A DNA stretch of 36,161 bases from Clostridium sp. (GTDB lineage: Bacteria > Bacillota > Clostridia > Clostridiales > Clostridiaceae). Position numbers and translations under genes: made by a program. Below the pieces are notes generated by a model that was not told the origin of the DNA, made no database searches, and saw nothing but the letters and a program-made list of their open reading frames with translations. Shown here in pieces: positions 7,659-15,677 of the stretch; position 1 is the first letter of the stretch, and every line of letters starts with the position of its first letter. Location of the stretch: assembly GCA_031292145.1 (NCBI GenBank), contig JARLHR010000169.1, forward strand, positions 1-36,161, in the 5' to 3' direction.

Positions 7659-9089
7659 TCAGTTTTTACCAGTTTGAAAATTATTGCGTTTCAGAAATAA
7701 AGATAAAATTACAGCAAGAATAAGAATGAAAACTTGAATTACAAAAGCATTATGCACACCGAATACTAAGGATAAAGCTTGTGATTTTGAATCAGTAGGA
7801 TTGTTTATAGACATCAAATAATTTTTTTGATTTGAGGACATAATAGCAACAAATAAAGATGTTCCAAATGCTCCAGCAATTTGTTGTAGTGTATTCATTA
7901 TAGCTGTGCCATGAGGAGCATATTCAAGTGATAATTGATTTAAACTATTTGTTTGAGTTGGTGTGTTTATCATACCTACAGCTAGTAATGACAAACAATG
8001 TAAAGCAATGATTATTGGAATTGTTATTTGAAGTGATATGGTAAATGAAAAAATACAAAATACAACTGTTGAAATTATAAATCCGGGAAGAATCAGTACT
8101 TTAGCTCCAAACCTATCATAAAGATGTCCTGAAATAGGTGATACAATACCATTAATAAGGCCACCAGGTAGCATAATAAGCCCGGCAGCAAAAGCGGTTA
8201 ATCCTAAAGCTCCTTCAAGAAACATTGGTAAAATAAGCATAGTAGCAAAATTAACCATATGCATAATTATAATAAGTATAGTTCCAATAGTGAACATAGG
8301 ATATTTAAAAGGGCGCATGTCCAACATTGGATTTTTCATATGCAATTGACGTAGCACAAATGCGAATAATGCAACACATCCAACGATTATAGGGATAGTC
8401 ATCGAACTAGCAGAACCACCAATATTGCTCACACCATATATAAATCCTCCAAAACCAATAGTAGATAATAAAATAGATGGGATATCAAGATGTGGTTTTG
8501 TTAATTCAGTTAAATTCTTTAAATATACATATCCAATTATCAATGAAATCATAGAAAGTGGTATTATGACAAAAAATAACCACCTCCAATTGAGTGATTG
8601 CATAACTAATCCAGAGAGAGTTGCACCGATGGCTGGTGCACAAAACATTACAAGATTAAATATGCCTAATGCTTTGCCACGTTTTTCTACTGGATTAATA
8701 ATTAATAAGGTATTTATTATATTGGGGATTAATACACCAGTTCCTACAGCTTGAATTAATCTTCCTATTAGTAAAATAGAAAAAACAGGAGCAACACCAG
8801 ATATGATTGTTCCCAAAAGAAATATTGTTACAGATGTTAAAAACAATTGCCTCGTTGTGAAAGTTTTGGTAAGAAAAGCAGAAATCGGAATGGAAACACC
8901 CATGATAAGCATATAACCTGTACTTAGCCACTGAACAGTGGTTGCAGATATATTAAATTCAACCATTAAACTTTTCAAAGCCATATTTAATACTGTTTCG
9001 TTCAGCATGCAAAAAAATCCAGCTGATATTAGTGCTATAGTAATTGGTAGTACTTTTAATTCGTCATCTTCGCAAATAACTTGTTCCAT
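7659..9089 (-). CDS. DHA2 family MFS multidrug efflux transporter
   Basis: 476-aa membrane protein with about 14 spans, the size and topology of the EmrB/QacA (DHA2) drug:H+ antiporters. Seen: an N-terminal span beginning TIALISAGFFCMLNETVLNMAL (the LNETVLN motif D1 of this group), WLSTGYML in helix 2, GRLIQAVGTGVLIPN (motif B, with the conserved Arg in helix 4), and APAIGATLSG (antiporter motif C) in helix 5. The ribosome site TGGAGGTT is 8 nt upstream. It lies downstream of a MarR gene on the same strand but behind its own promoter; a 14-mer is shared by both promoters. Drug efflux is known for the family; the substrate is not predictable. Confidence 0.9.
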   Translation of the reverse strand: MEQVICEDDELKVLPITIALISAGFFCMLNETVLNMALKSLMVEFNISATTVQWLSTGYMLIMGVSIPISAFLTKTFTTRQLFLTSVTIFLLGTIISGVAPVFSILLIGRLIQAVGTGVLIPNIINTLLIINPVEKRGKALGIFNLVMFCAPAIGATLSGLVMQSLNWRWLFFVIIPLSMISLIIGYVYLKNLTELTKPHLDIPSILLSTIGFGGFIYGVSNIGGSASSMTIPIIVGCVALFAFVLRQLHMKNPMLDMRPFKYPMFTIGTILIIIMHMVNFATMLILPMFLEGALGLTAFAAGLIMLPGGLINGIVSPISGHLYDRFGAKVLILPGFIISTVVFCIFSFTISLQITIPIIIALHCLSLLAVGMINTPTQTNSLNQLSLEYAPHGTAIMNTLQQIAGAFGTSLFVAIMSSNQKNYLMSINNPTDSKSQALSLVFGVHNAFVIQVFILILAVILSLFLKRNNFQTGKN

Positions 9090-9142
9090 TTCTTTGAACC
9101 TCCATGAAAATATTTTTTTATTATATGTTAAATGATATGCAA

Positions 9143-9201
9143 ATTATTAGTGTGAATATAGTTGTTATACTAATAATATATCTACTATGTAATTCTGTCA
9201 A
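9143..9201 (-). promoter_or_regulatory. Promoter and MarR-type operator of the DHA2 efflux gene
   Basis: On the minus strand: -35 TTGACA (9201-9196), 17-bp spacer, -10 TATTAT (9178-9173). Overlapping the -10 is TATTAGTATAACAA (9175-9162), repeated exactly in the promoter of the neighbouring MarR gene. It is also one arm of an inverted repeat, ATTATTAG at 9143-9150 against CTAATAAT at 9170-9177, 35 bp in total. This is the pattern expected of a MarR repressor site. Confidence 0.65.
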
Positions 9202-9249
9202 ATATATTTTTTGTAAGTATTATACATTGAATCGTTTTTGGACAATATA

Positions 9250-9286
9250 AAAAATGTGACTAACAATTTGTAAGTTAGCCACATTT
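9250..9286 (-). terminator. Terminator of the upstream MarR gene
   Basis: On the minus strand AAATGTGGCTAAC pairs with GTTAGTCACATTT across a short loop, then a T run follows. It separates the MarR gene (stop at 9344) from the DHA2 gene, so the two are transcribed separately. Confidence 0.8.
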
Positions 9287-9343
9287 AATAAATATGTGTT
9301 AAAGAAATATTTATTAAAATTTGATTCATGGAAGTTTTTTTAT

Positions 9344-9784
9344 TTATAAGATGCTCAAATTAGTAATATTATTATCTATTTTAGCAAGAACATCTAGATA
9401 AGTTTTTAGATCTTTTTCAGAAATACCATCTAGAATTTTTTTGAATATATCTTCTATGTATGGTGTAAGTTCTTTCGTTAAATCGAGTCCTTTTTCTGTT
9501 ATATGAATCGAGAATGAACGTCTATCTTCTTTACTGGCATGCCTTTCAACAAGGACCTTTCTTTCTAATATATCAAGCATTCTTGTCAATGTAGGTTGAT
9601 CTTTATTTACTGCTTGTGACAGAATTTTTTGATTTATCTTATTTTGTTTAGATAGTGTAAACAATACTTGCCACTGTTCGGCGGTTATATCAAAAATTCC
9701 TAGCTGTGAATTTAAGAAATAAACCATTTTTTTATTTACTAAACTTGTAAAATTGCCAACATTTTTATCATAAGATTCAAACAT
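9344..9784 (-). CDS. MarR family transcriptional regulator (of the DHA2 efflux gene)
   Basis: 146 aa. The MarR winged helix spans residues 30-105: ITAEQWQVLFTLSKQNKINQKILSQAVNKDQPTLTRMLDILERKVLVERHASKEDRRSFSIHITEKG, with the recognition helix DQPTLTRMLDILE and the wing containing DRRSF, the usual D-x-R motif. Flanking helices form the dimer interface. Its promoter on the minus strand is TTGAAA-N17-TATACT (9848-9820), with the 14-mer TATTAGTATAACAA (9816-9829) covering the -10, the same sequence as in the DHA2 promoter. Autoregulation plus control of the downstream pump is therefore likely. Confidence 0.9.
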   Translation of the reverse strand: MFESYDKNVGNFTSLVNKKMVYFLNSQLGIFDITAEQWQVLFTLSKQNKINQKILSQAVNKDQPTLTRMLDILERKVLVERHASKEDRRSFSIHITEKGLDLTKELTPYIEDIFKKILDGISEKDLKTYLDVLAKIDNNITNLSIL

Positions 9785-9815
9785 AAAATTCCCTCCGAAT
9801 AATTGTCATAATGAA

Positions 9816-9848
9816 TATTAGTATAACAAGTTAATTATATTTTTTCAA
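9816..9848 (-). promoter_or_regulatory. Promoter and operator of the MarR gene at 9344-9784
   Basis: Minus-strand -35 TTGAAA (9848-9843), 17 bp, -10 TATACT (9825-9820). The shared 14-mer TATTAGTATAACAA (plus strand 9816-9829) contains the whole -10. Confidence 0.65.
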
Positions 9849-9868
9849 GTATTACGAATGTAATGCGC

Positions 9869-9925
9869 TTGATTATTAATGATTAGAATGATATACTTAC
9901 CTAAGTAATTATTACTTAGGTAAGT
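9869..9925 (+). promoter_or_regulatory. Promoter and perfect 31-bp operator palindrome of the MarR-FUSC operon
   Basis: -35 TTGATT (9869-9874), 17-bp spacer, -10 TATACT (9892-9897). ACTTACCTAAGTAAT (9895-9909) and ATTACTTAGGTAAGT (9911-9925) are a perfect inverted repeat around T9910. Each arm is itself a small dyad (ACTTA-CC-TAAGT and ACTTA-GG-TAAGT), so two repressor dimers could bind with dyad centres 19 bp apart. The site covers the -10 and the likely start site, directly before the ribosome site GGAGGTG. Confidence 0.75.
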
Positions 9926-9941
9926 AATTGGAGGTGTAAAA

Positions 9942-10349
9942 ATGATCTTATATGGTCATAATGTAAATCAATTAGCAAGAAGTTTTACAAAGAAATTAAA
10001 TGAGAAAATTTCTCCGCTTGGATTATACTCATCACAGTGGGGAATTGTAGTATACTTACATAAAAAAAAGAAATGTACACAAATTGAATTATGTAAATAT
10101 CTTGGAGTAGAGGCTCCAACTATCACTAGAACCTTAGCTAGGATGGAAGAAATGGGATTAGTAATGAGAACAGAAGGTAAGGACAAACGAGAAAGGCATA
10201 TAGAATTAACTGAAAAGGCTTATGAAATGTTTCCACAATGGTGTGAAGCTGCTACAAGTATAGAATTAGAAGCTATAAATAACATTAGTGAGGAAGAGCT
10301 AGAAATTTTCAATAATGTGCTAGAAAAAATGATGATGAACTTAAATTGA
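9942..10349 (+). CDS. MarR family transcriptional regulator (of the FUSC exporter)
   Basis: 135 aa. MarR fold: N-terminal dimer helix (MILYGHNVNQLARSFTKKLNEKISPLGLYSSQWGIVVYLHKKKKCTQ), winged helix with LCKYLGVEAPTITRTLARMEEMGLVMRTEGKDKRERHIELTEKA (recognition helix EAPTITRTLARME; wing KDKRERHI), then C-terminal dimer helices. It is the first gene of an operon with the FUSC exporter, 30 bp upstream of it. A perfect 31-bp palindrome covers the promoter just ahead, indicating autorepression. The ligand is probably the exporter's substrate (inference). Confidence 0.9.
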   Translation: MILYGHNVNQLARSFTKKLNEKISPLGLYSSQWGIVVYLHKKKKCTQIELCKYLGVEAPTITRTLARMEEMGLVMRTEGKDKRERHIELTEKAYEMFPQWCEAATSIELEAINNISEEELEIFNNVLEKMMMNLN

Positions 10350-10379
10350 AAAATACAAAATTAAGAAGGAAGAAATAAT

Positions 10380-12281
10380 ATGTATATAAGTATAATAAAA
10401 CAAGCATTTAAATTAAATAAAAATCCTGTCCCATGGGAAAAGGCAATAAGTGCAGCTATATGTGGAGGATTTCCAGTAATTATTGGACTTTTATTAAATC
10501 AAGTACGTTTCGGACTATTAGCTTCAATTGGTGGATTTACTTATTTATATGTGTTTAATGAACCATATACTCAGCGCGTAAAAAAAATATTTTTTGTTGC
10601 TATTGGTATTACTCTTTCTGTTGGATTGGGAACATTAGTAGCACCGTATCCATCGATTATAATATTAATAGTAGGGCTGATAGGTGCAGTTGTAACTTTT
10701 ATATTCGGTATACTTAAAATACCTGGGCCAGCAGCAGTATTTTTTGTATTAAGTTTTACAATGACAACAGGAGTTTCTATTAATAAATCAGAAATACCTA
10801 TATTTATTGGAGTTGTATTTGCGAGTAGTATTTTTTCATGGATGGTTAGCATGATTGGATATTTCGTTAATCCTCATGGTCCTGAATTAAAAAAGATTAA
10901 AGGATTGTATTTGGCATTGGCGGAATTTGCTAATGTTGTTGGTAATGAAGATATCAGTAATATGAGAAATCGAACTGTTAATGCCTTAAAGGAATCAGAA
11001 GAAATTCTTGTAGTAGGATATAATCCACGGAAAGTTTCATTTTTGTTTAATCGATTAGTCCTTTTGAATCAGCACGCCAATAAAATATTTTTAGAAATGC
11101 TTGAGCTGCATTCAAATAGTAAAAATAAATTACCTAAAGAACTTATTGATATGATAAGAATATTAGCAATTGGAATTAATTTAAAGGATGAAGAAATAAT
11201 TAAAATAGAAAAACCAACTGAAGAGTTAGATGAAAGGTATCATAAGATTTTAGAGATAATATATGATATCGAAGCTATAATGAATATACCATTAAACTAC
11301 ATTGGACATAGTATTAAAATCTCTAAACCATCAGTAACCATGAGATTTATTAAAGCTTTTAATAAAGACTCCATAGTGTTTGTTAATTCAGTCAGATATG
11401 GAATAGTGCTTTCAATATCAGCAATAGTAGCGTTTAATTTTCCATTTACAAGACCGTATTGGATTACATTATCATGTGCTGCAGTTATGTGTGGTTCAAC
11501 TATTATGGCAACTTTTCATAGGTCAATTCAACGTTCGGTTGGAACTATAATCGGTATATTTGTGGCTATAATTATTTTAAGTTTTCAGCCACAAGGTTTT
11601 ATGATCGTTGCAGTGAATATGTGTTTAACATGTTTAGTAGAACTTGCTATATCAAGAAATTATGCTCTAGCAGCAGTATTCATTACACCAAATGCTATGC
11701 TTATAGCAGAAAATTCAACTAAAATTTATAACGTTACTTATTTTGCAACAGCTCGTATTACAGATATAGTTGTTGGATCTATAATTGGGTTAATTGGAAC
11801 ATATATTATTGGACGTAAATCAGCATCTAGTAGATTACCAGATTTAATGGTTAAATTATTACGGAATCATGTCAGAGTGATAGTTTTTTTAGCATCTAAT
11901 AATAATGAAAATGATACAAGCCTAATAAAAGAAAAGATGGAAATAGATTTTATGAACTTTAAAATGGCTTATAATACAGCATTAGGTGAGATTCCTAATA
12001 ACGAAGAAATGCTTGAAATGATGTGGCCAGCATTTTTCGCATTAGAACATATTAGTTACCTGCTTACTCAGTATTGTACAGAAAAAGGACAATTAATTTT
12101 GTCTGACGATGAGTTGTCACAATTAATACTTATTTATGAAACAATGGCAAATGATATCGAACAAAAAAATGTAATAAAGCCTAGAAAGATTTCTATCATA
12201 AATGAAATTTCTGAATTTTGTGAAGAAATTAATATGCTTCAAGAAGCATTAAGTATAAAGAGTATATTATTGGTAAGATAA
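10380..12281 (+). CDS. FUSC family protein (aromatic-acid-exporter-like, AaeB/YccS type)
   Basis: 633-aa membrane protein with the duplicated FUSC layout: an N-terminal hydrophobic bundle (about residues 20-165, including GGFPVIIGLLLNQVRFGLLASIGGFTYLY), a cytoplasmic linker of about 170 residues, a second bundle (about 335-480, with FPFTRPYWITLSCAAVMCGSTIMATFHRSIQRSVGTIIG, the signature FUSC segment), then a soluble tail. FUSC proteins such as AaeB export aromatic carboxylic acids. It is co-transcribed with the MarR gene 30 bp upstream (ribosome site AAGAAGGAAG). No AaeA-like membrane-fusion partner is present, as expected in a Gram-positive cell. The substrate is inferred from the family. 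Confidence 0.83.
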   Translation: MYISIIKQAFKLNKNPVPWEKAISAAICGGFPVIIGLLLNQVRFGLLASIGGFTYLYVFNEPYTQRVKKIFFVAIGITLSVGLGTLVAPYPSIIILIVGLIGAVVTFIFGILKIPGPAAVFFVLSFTMTTGVSINKSEIPIFIGVVFASSIFSWMVSMIGYFVNPHGPELKKIKGLYLALAEFANVVGNEDISNMRNRTVNALKESEEILVVGYNPRKVSFLFNRLVLLNQHANKIFLEMLELHSNSKNKLPKELIDMIRILAIGINLKDEEIIKIEKPTEELDERYHKILEIIYDIEAIMNIPLNYIGHSIKISKPSVTMRFIKAFNKDSIVFVNSVRYGIVLSISAIVAFNFPFTRPYWITLSCAAVMCGSTIMATFHRSIQRSVGTIIGIFVAIIILSFQPQGFMIVAVNMCLTCLVELAISRNYALAAVFITPNAMLIAENSTKIYNVTYFATARITDIVVGSIIGLIGTYIIGRKSASSRLPDLMVKLLRNHVRVIVFLASNNNENDTSLIKEKMEIDFMNFKMAYNTALGEIPNNEEMLEMMWPAFFALEHISYLLTQYCTEKGQLILSDDELSQLILIYETMANDIEQKNVIKPRKISIINEISEFCEEINMLQEALSIKSILLVR

Positions 12282-12336
12282 ATTAAAAGGTATTTAGATA
12301 AAAATGTATTTGATCTCGGTGAGTCATCGCATAACC

Positions 12337-13716
12337 CTAAAATACATGTTGGGTATCTAGATTTTCCTCAAATTCATCGCAGTCTTTTAATAAAGGATTT
12401 TTTCTCTTAAATACAAAATAATATGGTACTTCATAAGATAGCATAAGTATCCATCCTATGAGGCTTGCATAAGCTACGCCAGGCATTCCAATATGTGGAA
12501 CTAATATAAAAACAAATATTACTCTAAAGGATATTTGTATTAATGTAGAAACTAATGTGATTTTCATATTGCCCATGCCTCTAAAGAAGCCTTGTATACC
12601 ATTAGTGAAGCCCGGAAGCAGATAGAAGAATGCCATTAGCGTTAAGTAATTAACTCCTATACTGATCATGTTATTATTTTCAGATGAAACAAATAATTTC
12701 ATAATTGGCTCTTTTAAAGCTAAAATAACTATGCAGATAAATATCCAATAACAAAATTCTAGACATAATCCAATTTTAAATCCTGACTTAACACGTTTTT
12801 TATTATTTGCACCACGATTTTGTGCCACAAAGGTCATCATTGCATGGGATATACTTTGCTCTGGTACAAAACCAAAAGCATCGACTTTGTTAACAGCATT
12901 GAAGGCTGCAATAGTAGCAACGCCTAGCGGATTAATAGTACCTTGTATTAATAACTTTCCAATTGGCTGGCAAGATTGCTGCAAGGCTGTTACAGAACCT
13001 TGGGCGAGGGTTTGCTTTAAAAGCTTCATGTCTATTTTTAGATCACTTTTAGTTAATCTTAATAATGGAACCTTTTTATATATGTAAATTATGCAGAATA
13101 GGGCAGAGCAAGCTTCAGCAATGTCTGTTGCAAGACCAGCTCCAATCACACCCATGTTAAAACCACCTATAAAAATAAAATCAAGGCAGCCATTTAAAAT
13201 AGATGCGATTGCTAAAAATCTTATTGGGGTTTTGGAATCACCAACACTTCTCATGGCTGCTGATACTGCATTGTACAAATATGTGAAGGGCATTGCAACA
13301 AATATAATTCTAAGGTAAAGGGTTGCAGATTCGAGAATTTCGTTTGGAACACCAAGAAGGATTAGTAAGCCTTTTGAAAAAATTAAACCAAGGATTACAA
13401 TTAGCAAAGAAAAAAAACAACCAAATATTAAAGTAGTTGATATTTCTTTTTTTAATTCTTCATATTTGCAAGCACCAAAGAATTCACTCATTAGTACTGA
13501 TGCTCCAATACAAATACCTGATATTCCTAAAATGACAATGTTCATTACTGGATCCGCTGTCCCAACTGCTGCTAAGGCATCTGTTCCTGAAAATCTTCCT
13601 ACAATGATTGAATCTACCGCATTGTAAGTTAGTTGAAGAAGATTTCCAAGTATTAATGGGAGAGAAAAGCTTATAAGATGTTTTGGTATATTACCTTTTG
13701 TCATGTCTTTAATCAT
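12337..13716 (-). CDS. MATE family efflux transporter
   Basis: 459-aa, 12-span membrane protein. The N-terminal lobe begins MTKGNIPKHLISFSLPLILGNLLQLTYNAVDSIIVGRFSGTDALAAVG, the MATE signature; the second lobe starts near residue 235 (QGSVTALQQSCQPIGKLLIQG) and mirrors it. MATE proteins export cationic drugs or metabolites in exchange for Na+ or H+. ATG 13716 has AGGA 10 nt upstream, while GTG 13725 overlaps that site. It is convergent with the FUSC gene and lies 97 bp downstream of the PrpR-type regulator on the same strand, which may control it. The substrate is unknown. Confidence 0.9.
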   Translation of the reverse strand: MIKDMTKGNIPKHLISFSLPLILGNLLQLTYNAVDSIIVGRFSGTDALAAVGTADPVMNIVILGISGICIGASVLMSEFFGACKYEELKKEISTTLIFGCFFSLLIVILGLIFSKGLLILLGVPNEILESATLYLRIIFVAMPFTYLYNAVSAAMRSVGDSKTPIRFLAIASILNGCLDFIFIGGFNMGVIGAGLATDIAEACSALFCIIYIYKKVPLLRLTKSDLKIDMKLLKQTLAQGSVTALQQSCQPIGKLLIQGTINPLGVATIAAFNAVNKVDAFGFVPEQSISHAMMTFVAQNRGANNKKRVKSGFKIGLCLEFCYWIFICIVILALKEPIMKLFVSSENNNMISIGVNYLTLMAFFYLLPGFTNGIQGFFRGMGNMKITLVSTLIQISFRVIFVFILVPHIGMPGVAYASLIGWILMLSYEVPYYFVFKRKNPLLKDCDEFEENLDTQHVF

Positions 13717-13813
13717 AATGTTCACTTCCTAAATGTTTCTTCATTAGGCTATTATACTAAAGTGATTAATACATCTTCAACGGATTAATTTTAAAAAGTG
13801 TTTCATTTTGAAA

Positions 13814-15346
13814 CTATTTTAATTTTCGCCATAAGGTACTATGCCCAATTTCTAATCTTTTCTCAACTTTTGCTTGGTTCATTTCTTCTTGTACCATTAC
13901 ATGTTTTATAATACGACCTTCAATTTCTTTTAAACTGCCACTAAGATCAATAGGTACTAAGGAAGCTTTTTTATGATTATCTTCTTCGTTATTTAAAGCA
14001 GCCTTAACTTCGCTCATGGCGATATAGGAACCATTACAAGTTAGTGCTAATTGATTTATTACCCTCATAAACTGCCTTATATTTTCTGGCCAATCATATT
14101 CGCAGAGTAATTTTATTCCGCTTTCATTGATTCCAACGATTTGACTTGCACATCGTACATCTAATTTAGCAAGATACATACTTATCATATTACTAATTTC
14201 ATTACTATAATTTTTAAATGGCCTTAATTCTATTCTTACGTCATCTAAAATTGAACGAAGCTGCCTTAAAAGCTTTCCACTATGAACACATATTTCAATA
14301 GGCAGCTCACAAGAGGCAATCATTTTAATATTATTGTTTTTGTTCAATTTTCTTAAGAGAGAAGCTATATTTTTTTGTCCTTCTTTATATAATTGATCTA
14401 TATCTTCTAAAAATAAAGTGCCCCCATCATTGCACAAGTTTTCTATGATAATATTATATAATAAATCATAGTTATAATCTTGTGGTATAGAATAGCAGCT
14501 TACACATACTAAACTTTTTCTTTTTTGAGGGCCCAATAAGTGACATAAATATCCAACATCACTTTTACACATTCCATCTTCACCAGTTATTATAGTTGGA
14601 AGTGGGGTATTACTTAGCTCTGATATTTGAGATAAAATTGTTTGAGGAAATACTGTATGTACAAGATCTGGAGATATTTCATTTGCACTTGAGATCTTAA
14701 TAAAATTATCAGTATTATGTGATTCTATGATTTTGTCATCTATATAATCATTAAATTCAACAATTTGCTTCTTATTCTTAGAAAGAGCATTACATAATCT
14801 AACAGCTTCATCAATGGCACTTCTTATACCTTCTATTCCACTAGTAAGAAGAATGCTGTTCATTCCGAGCACTTGTGATGTCTCGTATACAAGATTATCT
14901 CCAATTACGAGCTCATAGTTTTCTTTTTTCAGTTCCTCCATTATGATTCCTATATCTTTATGCTCAAAATAGCACTTTGACTCTAAGGAATATCCTAAAA
15001 GTTCACTTAACTGTTTAAAGGAGTTAACTATACTCGGATAAGCTAAAAATATTTTCTTTCCCTCAAACCCTTGTGATAATTTTAAAATCCTAACTATATC
15101 ATAAGCATTTATATATACTTCGATAATAGGAGTTGTTGTAACTTTTTTGCTAGTTTCAACTGTACCACCTCTTGTTATAATTGCATCATATTTTTGATCA
15201 GCATTAAGTTTTTTTATAAGCTTTGGAGCTGTTTCATAATTTCCTTGATATACATCTATTTTAATATCTTTATATTCATCTAGAACCGACATTGCCAGCT
15301 CTTTTAAACCTAAATAAGGTGCTAAAAAAAGGATTTTCATTCCCAT
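13814..15346 (-). CDS. PrpR-N domain regulator with degenerate sigma-54 AAA+ domain
   Basis: 510 aa. Residues 1-190 form a PrpR-N sensory domain (KILFLAPYLGLKELA..., DAIITRGGTVETSKK). Residues about 215-440 align to the sigma-54 activator AAA+ domain but are damaged: the Walker A region reads GEDGMCKS (255-262), with Cys for the essential Gly. Walker B GGTLFLED (308-315) remains. The stretch between them is about 12 residues shorter than in NtrC and lacks the GAFTGA loop that contacts sigma-54. The C-terminus (QAKVEKRLEIGHSTLWRKLK) is a Fis-type helix-turn-helix. It probably binds DNA but cannot remodel sigma-54 polymerase. ATG 15346 follows GGAG by 9 nt. The MATE gene downstream is a possible target. 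Confidence 0.8.
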   Translation of the reverse strand: MGMKILFLAPYLGLKELAMSVLDEYKDIKIDVYQGNYETAPKLIKKLNADQKYDAIITRGGTVETSKKVTTTPIIEVYINAYDIVRILKLSQGFEGKKIFLAYPSIVNSFKQLSELLGYSLESKCYFEHKDIGIIMEELKKENYELVIGDNLVYETSQVLGMNSILLTSGIEGIRSAIDEAVRLCNALSKNKKQIVEFNDYIDDKIIESHNTDNFIKISSANEISPDLVHTVFPQTILSQISELSNTPLPTIITGEDGMCKSDVGYLCHLLGPQKRKSLVCVSCYSIPQDYNYDLLYNIIIENLCNDGGTLFLEDIDQLYKEGQKNIASLLRKLNKNNNIKMIASCELPIEICVHSGKLLRQLRSILDDVRIELRPFKNYSNEISNMISMYLAKLDVRCASQIVGINESGIKLLCEYDWPENIRQFMRVINQLALTCNGSYIAMSEVKAALNNEEDNHKKASLVPIDLSGSLKEIEGRIIKHVMVQEEMNQAKVEKRLEIGHSTLWRKLK

Positions 15347-15469
15347 AAGTATATTCTCCAATAATTAATTTATGGTCTTATTATATCAATTTATTTATAA
15401 CGTAGAAAAGACTGTATCTGAACTTTATTTTACTCTTCAAACACACATTGTAACGCTTCAATTTTGTAG

Positions 15470-15544
15470 GATAACTTAGAGCGATATTTAAAGAGAAATA
15501 AGTATTTGGGGGCAATAATAGGGAGGTGCTGCAATAGATTTTAA
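15470..15544 (+). pseudogene. 3' end remnant of an unidentified gene
   Basis: The frame DNLERYLKRNKYLGAIIGRCCNRF ends at TAA 15542-15544 and closely matches the end of the decayed methyltransferase at 3127-3192 (DNLEGYLKGDKYLSF), with about 90% DNA identity over 40 bp. No start, ribosome site or upstream coding sequence remains. It appears to be the tail of a lost paralogue. The rest of the 15362-15677 gap holds a terminator and nothing else that I can see. Confidence 0.45.
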
Positions 15545-15566
15545 GAGTATTTGAATAAGAAATTTG

Positions 15567-15607
15567 AAAACCTCTCACTTTGGAGCACAAATATGAGAGG
15601 TTTTATT
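15567..15607 (+). terminator. Terminator hairpin after the gene remnant
   Basis: AAAACCTCTCA (15567-15577) and TGAGAGGTTTT (15594-15604) form a perfect 11-bp stem with a 16-nt loop, followed by ATTTTC. Orientation fits the plus-strand remnant just upstream; it may also stop leftward transcription from the nitroreductase gene. Confidence 0.65.
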
Positions 15608-15677
15608 TTCTATTATATTGTTAGTTGACAAAATAATCAAATAAAGATAAATTATTGCTCATTTCGCTGACTATCTA

